Source: Pseudomonas triclosanedens
GTDB taxonomy: Bacteria > Pseudomonadota > Gammaproteobacteria > Pseudomonadales > Pseudomonadaceae
NCBI RefSeq assembly: GCF_026686735.1
Contig: NZ_CP113432.1
Coordinates: 5,693,001-5,757,000, forward strand
Reading direction: 5' to 3'
Length of the DNA: 64,000 nt
Part shown: positions 58,244 to 64,000 of the stretch, in pieces
Numbering within the stretch: position 1 is the first letter of the stretch
Layout: each line of letters opens with the position of its first letter
Made by a program: the position numbers and the translations under genes
The notes under the pieces: model-generated
The model's database searches: none
The model's input: only the letters and a program-made list of their open reading frames with translations
What the model was told of the DNA's origin: nothing

Positions 58244-58398
58244 GATAAACTCCATAAAGATTTGTGTTATTTAAAATGAATGTTATACGGCTACACATGT
58301 CCCTGATGTACCGTCTAGACGCATGCATCATGCATAGCGACTCGGAAGGACGCTTTGATGATATCATGTTGCACTAAAAAAGTACATAACACACAACA

Positions 58399-58425
58399 GG
58401 TGATGCTGCCAACTTACTGATTTAG
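58399..58425 (+). mobile_element. IS1 left-end remnant (27 bp)
   Basis: GGTGATGCTGCCAACTTACT plus the following seven bases are exactly the IS1 left end, cut at TTAG by the IS5-family element. Its left end faces the fimbrial genes, as does that of the complete IS1 at 52455. Confidence 0.9.
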
Positions 58426-59747
<1,322 letters not shown>

Positions 59748-59995
59748 GATCGAACATCCATCGCATTACGACCAAGCCGATCTAGCTTGGTCACAAGCAG
59801 AATGTCCCCCTCCTCCATTCGCTCAAGAAGCCGTTGAAAACCTGGCCGATCACCCGAAGGCACAGCCCCGCTGACCGTCTCAGCCACTGCACGGCTAGGC
59901 AGAACATCGAACCCTGCGGCCTGCACCTCTAACAGCTGATTATCTGTGGTCTGATCAGCGGTGCTTACCCTGGCGTAGAGAAAGGTTCGACTCAT
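59748..59995 (-). pseudogene. Serine recombinase (resolvase), 3' end removed by IS26
   Basis: About 82 residues of the catalytic domain remain: the nucleophile serine in FLYARVSTADQTTDNQ, RPGFQRLLERMEEGDILLVTKLDRLGRNAMD. The DNA-binding end is lost. Resembles Tn3-type resolvases and the invertase family. ATG at 59995 after AAGGTGAG; an in-frame GTG three codons earlier is possible. Confidence 0.88.
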
Positions 59996-60004
59996 ATCGC
60001 TCAC

Positions 60005-60365
60005 CTTGCTGGTAGCAAAAAATGTAGTAGCACGCTACATTCGGTCGCACAAATCAGTCAAGGCTATTTTTATGCAACCAACTCGAAGCCTAGACAGCCG
60101 GTAGCAGAAAACGGAGGTTTTCTGCATAGCTACCAGACCACATGCATAAGAACCGAAAGGTATCTGTCGCCTTCGATTGGCTAGCGCCCGATCCCTGAGA
60201 AACTGTGGAGGGGGGAAGCCACTACTCCTTCAGTCAATCTCCCCACTCGGGCTCACATTCCGATTTTGGGTCGCTCATGGTTTCAGGCATATGGCCACTA
60301 GACGTTCTATAGCAGGAGGTATTACTGTCATAGCCGTCGCAAAGACAGACAAAGGGAGATAGCAA
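60005..60365. other. Intergenic region upstream of the two-gene cassette
   Basis: 361 bp without a gene. An inverted repeat ATGTAG...CTACAT (60022-60040) lies just before the resolvase start and may be its operator or res half-site. A longer hairpin (GGTAGCAGAAAAC ... GTTTTCTGCATAGCTACC, 60100-60134) follows. The cassette promoter must be here, but no strong -35/-10 was seen. Confidence 0.5.
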
Positions 60366-61094
60366 GTGGCAAACGGAGAAACGTCATACCCTAAAGTTCC
60401 CGATGCAAACTGGTGGAAATTAAGAGAACTGCTCAAGCAGAAGGTCCCTGGAACATTCTCGGGCACCTATGTAAGCTCCGCCCTCGGAGTGAGCGAAGCA
60501 TCAGCAAAAGCAAATATCATTGGCCCCCTAAAGAAAATCGGCTTGGTGGATGACGGCCTCAAACCCACTACCCTGGCTTATGACTGGCGAGATGATGATA
60601 AGTATCCTTCTGTTTGCGAAAAGATAATCGAAAGCCAGTACCCTCAAGAAATTCGAGATCTGTACCATACGGCAGAGTCGGACCCTCAAAAGGTTACTAA
60701 CTGGTTCATGAACAATGCAAAATGCGGCATGGACGCTGCAAAGAAATATGCTCGATTCTATTTACTTATGTTACGAGCAGACCCAAATGAAGGAGCATCT
60801 CTCGCCGCGAAGAAAACAGCAACGCCGAAAACACCAAAGACTCCAAGCAAACCAGCGAAAAATAAAGCTTCTGCCCCAAGTGCTCAGCTTGCCTCACAGG
60901 CTGACGAGCAGCGCCCCCTCCCTCAGCGGGAGACACATCACGAGGAAAAAGAGCGACATACCCGCTCACACCTGAGCGCCGCGCCAGAGCTGCATATAAA
61001 CATTCAACTCCACATCTCACCAGAATCAACAGCGGAACAGATAGACAAAATATTTGAAAGCATGGCCAAGCACTTGAAGACCTTCAAGGATTGA
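60366..61094 (+). CDS. Winged-helix, DUF5343-like protein (cassette gene A)
   Basis: 242 residues from a GTG with AAAGGGAG eight bases upstream. An N-terminal winged-helix-like region (WKLRELLKQKVPGTFSGTYV, VSEASAKANIIGPLKKIGLV) resembling DUF5343; a Lys/Pro/Ala-rich linker at about 145-200; and a C-terminal strand-helix tail (LHINIQLHISPESTAEQIDK, then IFESMAKHL) that looks like an interaction module. The linker is low-complexity and likely disordered. Five bases separate it from gene B. A candidate sensor or DNA-binding half of a defence module; no characterised homologue is known to me. Confidence 0.7.
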   Translation: MANGETSYPKVPDANWWKLRELLKQKVPGTFSGTYVSSALGVSEASAKANIIGPLKKIGLVDDGLKPTTLAYDWRDDDKYPSVCEKIIESQYPQEIRDLYHTAESDPQKVTNWFMNNAKCGMDAAKKYARFYLLMLRADPNEGASLAAKKTATPKTPKTPSKPAKNKASAPSAQLASQADEQRPLPQRETHHEEKERHTRSHLSAAPELHINIQLHISPESTAEQIDKIFESMAKHLKTFKD

Positions 61095-61099
61095 TTTAG

Positions 61100-61612
61100 A
61101 TGCCTACCGCTCAAAAGATCAAGGATCTAATTTCTGCATTTGAGAGCGATTGCGCGGAAAGCCTTCTCCCCCCAGAAGGGGGGCTGGAGGCCATCGGCCA
61201 ACCAGTGATCCCTTTCACCCTCGTTCGATCAACTCGTGGATACCTTGAAAAGATAACCCATCAAGTAAACGGCTCATATACAAATGGCTGGTACGATGCT
61301 TGCGCGGTAATGATTAGGCGCCTGATAGAGACCCTTATTATTGAGGCCTTTGAAAGCCACAGCATTGCAAACAATATAAAATCTCCATCTGGAGATTTCC
61401 TTTACCTCTCCGACTTAATATCAGCAACTCTTCGAGAGACAACATGGAATCTCTCCAGAAATTCCAAGCAAGCTCTTCCGAAACTCAAGGATATCGGAGA
61501 CAAGTCCGCACACAGCAGAAGATATAACGCCGTCAGAGATGATATCGACAAAATAATCTCTGACCTGCGCGTTGTGGTACAGGAACTGATTTACCTTTCG
61601 AAATTGAAGTAA
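61100..61612 (+). CDS. HEPN/DUF4145-like protein (cassette gene B)
   Basis: 170 residues, all-helical. GWYDACAVMIRRLIETLIIEAFE and the signature PKLKDIGDKSAHSRRYN match the helices and the L-x-x-I-G-x-x-x-H box of DUF4145/HEPN-like proteins. HEPN ribonucleases use R-x4-6-H; here the residues before His are Gly-Asp-Lys-Ser-Ala, so the usual arginine is not obvious, and activity is uncertain. It follows gene A by five bases and lies next to the right attachment repeat. Proposed effector partner of gene A. Confidence 0.7.
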   Translation: MPTAQKIKDLISAFESDCAESLLPPEGGLEAIGQPVIPFTLVRSTRGYLEKITHQVNGSYTNGWYDACAVMIRRLIETLIIEAFESHSIANNIKSPSGDFLYLSDLISATLRETTWNLSRNSKQALPKLKDIGDKSAHSRRYNAVRDDIDKIISDLRVVVQELIYLSKLK

Positions 61613-61854
61613 AAAGAAATCTTCGCCAAAGGCATGCAGCGTCAAACCTGATGCGCATCATGCTGTGTCGAGGCAGGAGCTAGCTCCCCTCGCCATAGGA
61701 CAGCACCCTTCCTACCGTCTGGCCCAAAAGATCTGCGCAGCCGGCTTTCAGCTTCTGGAGTCAGGTACACGGAACAGGTACACTAGGCAGTAGTCACAAG
61801 CACTCAGTGTTTTGATTCTTAAGGGCTTAGCTATGGCTCTCGGCAGCCAGCACA
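61613..61854. other. Right island end, no gene
   Basis: 242 bp between the cassette and the attachment repeat. It holds the GGTACAC pair (61764-61783) and no reading frame I would support. Confidence 0.5.
61764..61783 (+). repeat. Paired GGTACAC motif, right end
   Basis: GGTACAC at 61764-61770 and 61777-61783, the same sequence, strand and 13-base spacing as the pair at 48477-48496. They lie 71 bases inside the right core; the left pair is 74 bases inside the left core. Confidence 0.6.
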
Positions 61855-61888
61855 GTGTCGGCGGTTCGATTCCGTCCCTGGGCACCAA
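61855..61888 (+). repeat. Right attachment repeat (attR)
   Basis: Exact copy of 48369-48402, the tRNA-Phe 3' end. It marks the end of the island and the return to chromosomal sequence. Confidence 0.95.
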
Positions 61889-61894
61889 AATTTG

Positions 61895-61930
61895 AAAAGC
61901 CCCTGAAATCACAAGATTTCAGGGGCTTTT
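61895..61930. terminator. Original tRNA-Phe terminator, bidirectional
   Basis: AAAAGCCCCTGAAATC, loop ACAA, GATTTCAGGGGCTTTT: perfect 16-bp stem followed by more T. It sits just past attR and also ends the convergent minus-strand methyltransferase gene. Confidence 0.92.
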
Positions 61931-61946
61931 TCGTTACATCTACAAA

Positions 61947-62705
61947 TCACATCACCTGAAGCCTGGCCCCGCCTTCGAGCTCCTTTCCGATCTTGTACAG
62001 GCGCTCTGCGGAACAGGCGAGCGAGCGTAGCTCCAGGTAGCGCGCCTTCGATCCCGCCTCGGTACGAAAACCAGCGTCGAATCGCCAGTCCTCGGGCTCT
62101 CGCCCCAACAGAACTCGATACGCCTTCGAAACGAATTCGTCGTAATCCGACAGCTCGATCAAATAGGACCAGTCATCGACCTTCGTTGCGCGAGTCGAGA
62201 TCAACCAACCGTCTTCGATGCTGAATCCAGAGTCCCGGAATCCCACGGCGGTCAGATAGACCCGCAACGTCACCTCAGTGAATCCGTTGAAGTGCCAGTC
62301 TCCCGGGTGAACCTGATTGCCGAAGAGACATATCTTCCAGTTGTGGACAGTCTCGAAATCATTCGCCTGTCGCATGATGTCGATGATCCCGTATATCCAG
62401 GATGTCTGTACGTACAACGTTCCACCCATTCGAAGTATGGATGCCCAGTCAAACAATGCAGACATCATGTGCTCGCGCGGAATATGTTCGAGCACATCCT
62501 TGGCAAACACCTCAACGAAGTGGTTACGGGGCAGGCTGTAGAGATCGTTGTCCTGGATGAGGATATCCGGCTGACATGCAGGATCGCAGTCCAGATTCAG
62601 ATACCCGTCAAGCTTATTGTAGCCACAGCCGATATTGATCTTGGCTGCAAATGCCTCCGTAGCCTGCGAACGCGGAACGTCGGTCGATCGAAAGTTCGAG
62701 AACAT
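61947..62705 (-). CDS. SAM-dependent methyltransferase with C-terminal DUF4214-like domain
   Basis: 252 residues from ATG 62705, preceded by GGGGGAAAGG; an ATG at 62750 gives 267 residues but has no ribosome site. SAM-binding motif I is INIGCGYNKLDGYLNLDCDP, followed by FAKDVLEHIPREHMMSAL and LRMGGTLYVQTSW, a Rossmann methyltransferase of the glycan-associated type. The end (DEFVSKAYRVLLGREPEDW) resembles DUF4214. Often found with surface-polysaccharide genes. Divergent from the next gene. Confidence 0.8.
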   Translation of the reverse strand: MFSNFRSTDVPRSQATEAFAAKINIGCGYNKLDGYLNLDCDPACQPDILIQDNDLYSLPRNHFVEVFAKDVLEHIPREHMMSALFDWASILRMGGTLYVQTSWIYGIIDIMRQANDFETVHNWKICLFGNQVHPGDWHFNGFTEVTLRVYLTAVGFRDSGFSIEDGWLISTRATKVDDWSYLIELSDYDEFVSKAYRVLLGREPEDWRFDAGFRTEAGSKARYLELRSLACSAERLYKIGKELEGGARLQVM

Positions 62706-62840
62706 CCTTTCCCCCAAGCGCTTCAAGTTTGCTGAGCAAAAATCAACCATAGACCATTACACACACGCCACTTTCTGCTTATCGGATTTAGCCGAGCCTA
62801 CGACCACATTCATCCAGCATTCGGACGAACGGCATGTCGC

Positions 62841-63977
62841 ATGAGCAAGCTGCCATTCAACCTGAGCCATGCTTTAGCGCCGAATCCGGCAATTGCAGAC
62901 GTATCAACTTCAATTGACCCAGCCGTTGCTTCTTTCCGAACAGAAGATGGGACTCGCTCAATGAAGACACTTCTGAACAAGTGGCTATCCAGGCAGGACA
63001 TCCAACACACCGACCGCATCTTAAACGCCTTGTCCGCTCGCCAGCAACTGACGAATGACTTCTTCGGAGGCTGGAATCCCGAGGACATCGAGCATCTCCA
63101 ACGCTACCGGTACGACGGCCCGGTGAACGCAAGCAGCGGTGAAATACTCGACTGGCTGGGGATTCGTACGGACATCCGCCTGCACGCCTGGCTCCCTGCC
63201 CCAACCTCCGGCCCCCTCGTCATCGGCGACCTTCCCATCCCAGATGACCGGGTACATGCAGAAACAATCGAATACATCGCCTTGATCTGCAGTCTTGAAC
63301 GGGCTCACCAGCAAGGCCGGAATTCCTTCGCGGTCATGGAGCTAGGAGCCTCCTACGGTCCTTGGGCGATCGCTTCCGGATTGCTGGCACTGCGCAACGG
63401 GTTCGACTACGTCAGCCTCACGGCAGTCGAAGCCAATGAAGCATCCGTCCCCATGATCACCGAACATGCACGCCGCAATGGCCTTCTGGACGTCAGTAAC
63501 GTCGAACTAAATGCTATTCATGGTGCAGTCCATGTACGCGACGAAACGGTCTACTTTCCCAAGGTAGACACAAATCATGACAACGGTGCGCAACTCACAC
63601 TGACACCCACAGCGCTGGACTATCGGGGGCTGACCGTCCAGTACAACAAGGTTCCAGGCATTTCCCTCGCCAAGCTCTGCGAACGCACCCCTCGCATCGA
63701 CTTCCTGCACATGGACCTGCAGGGGGCGGAAGAGGCGCTGCTGCAGGATGAATCCTTCTTGCAGCATCTCAACGATCACGTCGGCACGCTGTTCATCGCA
63801 ACTCAATCCCGACTGATCGAAGGTCTCGCGCTCAAAAAGCTTTCTGCTCTGGGCTGGACGCTCTACCGGGAGCGCCCCACCACCTACCAGCAAAACGATC
63901 GAACAGCCGATGTAAACGGCTGGACGCTAAGGGATGGCGGACAGATCTGGTTCAACCACCACCCCATCCCCGCCTAA
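62841..63977 (+). CDS. FkbM-type methyltransferase
   Basis: 378 residues. An N-terminal region of unknown type (1-125) precedes VMELGASYGPWAIASGLLAL (SAM-binding), LTAVEANEASVPMITEHARRN and RIDFLHMDLQGAEEALL, the FkbM pattern of O-methyltransferases acting on sugars or polyketides. Together with the divergent methyltransferase it hints at glycan modification. The gene ends 23 bases from the window edge. Confidence 0.82.
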   Translation: MSKLPFNLSHALAPNPAIADVSTSIDPAVASFRTEDGTRSMKTLLNKWLSRQDIQHTDRILNALSARQQLTNDFFGGWNPEDIEHLQRYRYDGPVNASSGEILDWLGIRTDIRLHAWLPAPTSGPLVIGDLPIPDDRVHAETIEYIALICSLERAHQQGRNSFAVMELGASYGPWAIASGLLALRNGFDYVSLTAVEANEASVPMITEHARRNGLLDVSNVELNAIHGAVHVRDETVYFPKVDTNHDNGAQLTLTPTALDYRGLTVQYNKVPGISLAKLCERTPRIDFLHMDLQGAEEALLQDESFLQHLNDHVGTLFIATQSRLIEGLALKKLSALGWTLYRERPTTYQQNDRTADVNGWTLRDGGQIWFNHHPIPA

Positions 63978-64000
63978 GCACTTCTGCTCTCGTCAATCAC

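Overview
The window is chromosomal DNA of a Pseudomonas species. It is GC-rich, and its backbone gene order (hut genes, blc, fbp, gloA, estA, typA, thiI, glnA, ntrBC, trmL, secB, grx, gpmI, envC-like, ctpA, his genes, asmA-like, mutY, yggX, tRNA-Phe) matches, from memory, the P. aeruginosa-type chromosome. Most genes were assigned from motifs and family resemblance alone; no database search was possible.

Layout. 1-7421: histidine utilisation. hutU (cut by the window edge), an orphan quaternary-amine-type binding protein, hutH, hutD, the repressor hutC and hutF, with palindromic HutC-type operators at hutU, hutH and hutF and a sigma54 promoter at hutU. 7554-18507: Blc lipocalin, a small lipoprotein, a DUF924 protein, fbp, gloA, a small membrane protein, the autotransporter esterase estA and a DUF3999/DUF2339 membrane pair. 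18727-30702: typA, thiI, glnA with two NtrC-type sites and a sigma54 promoter, a secreted cysteine-repeat protein, an MscS-family channel, two DUF4124 paralogues, and ntrB-ntrC behind a perfect NtrC-type palindrome. 31056-33792: trmL, a small membrane protein, an NrsZ-like sRNA locus with three repeats on the minus strand, secB, grxC and a rhodanese-like protein. 33938-39023: gpmI, envC-like, ctpA and a polysaccharide-deacetylase-like gene. 39072-40735: two tandem solute-binding-protein paralogues. 40943-44006: hisB-hisH-DUF2164-hisA-hisF. 44157-48247: a PanM-like protein, asmA-like, mutY and yggX.

48326-48401 is tRNA-Phe(GAA). Its last 33 bases plus the next base are repeated at 61855-61888. 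Between the copies lies a 13.5-kb island: a tyrosine integrase, a truncated zinc-ribbon gene, a nested enterobacterial insertion (two inverted 820-bp IS26 copies, an IS1, an IS5-family fragment inserted in an IS1 remnant, a hydrolase fragment, a LuxR-type fragment and a complete chaperone-usher fimbrial operon), a truncated serine recombinase, and an intact two-gene cassette (winged-helix/DUF5343-like plus HEPN/DUF4145-like) that is a candidate defence module. Beyond the island are two divergent methyltransferase genes.

Nitrogen control ties much of the backbone together: NtrBC, glnA, the hut genes and the NrsZ-like sRNA carry NtrC-type sites or sigma54 promoters. The island is the only clearly foreign region.
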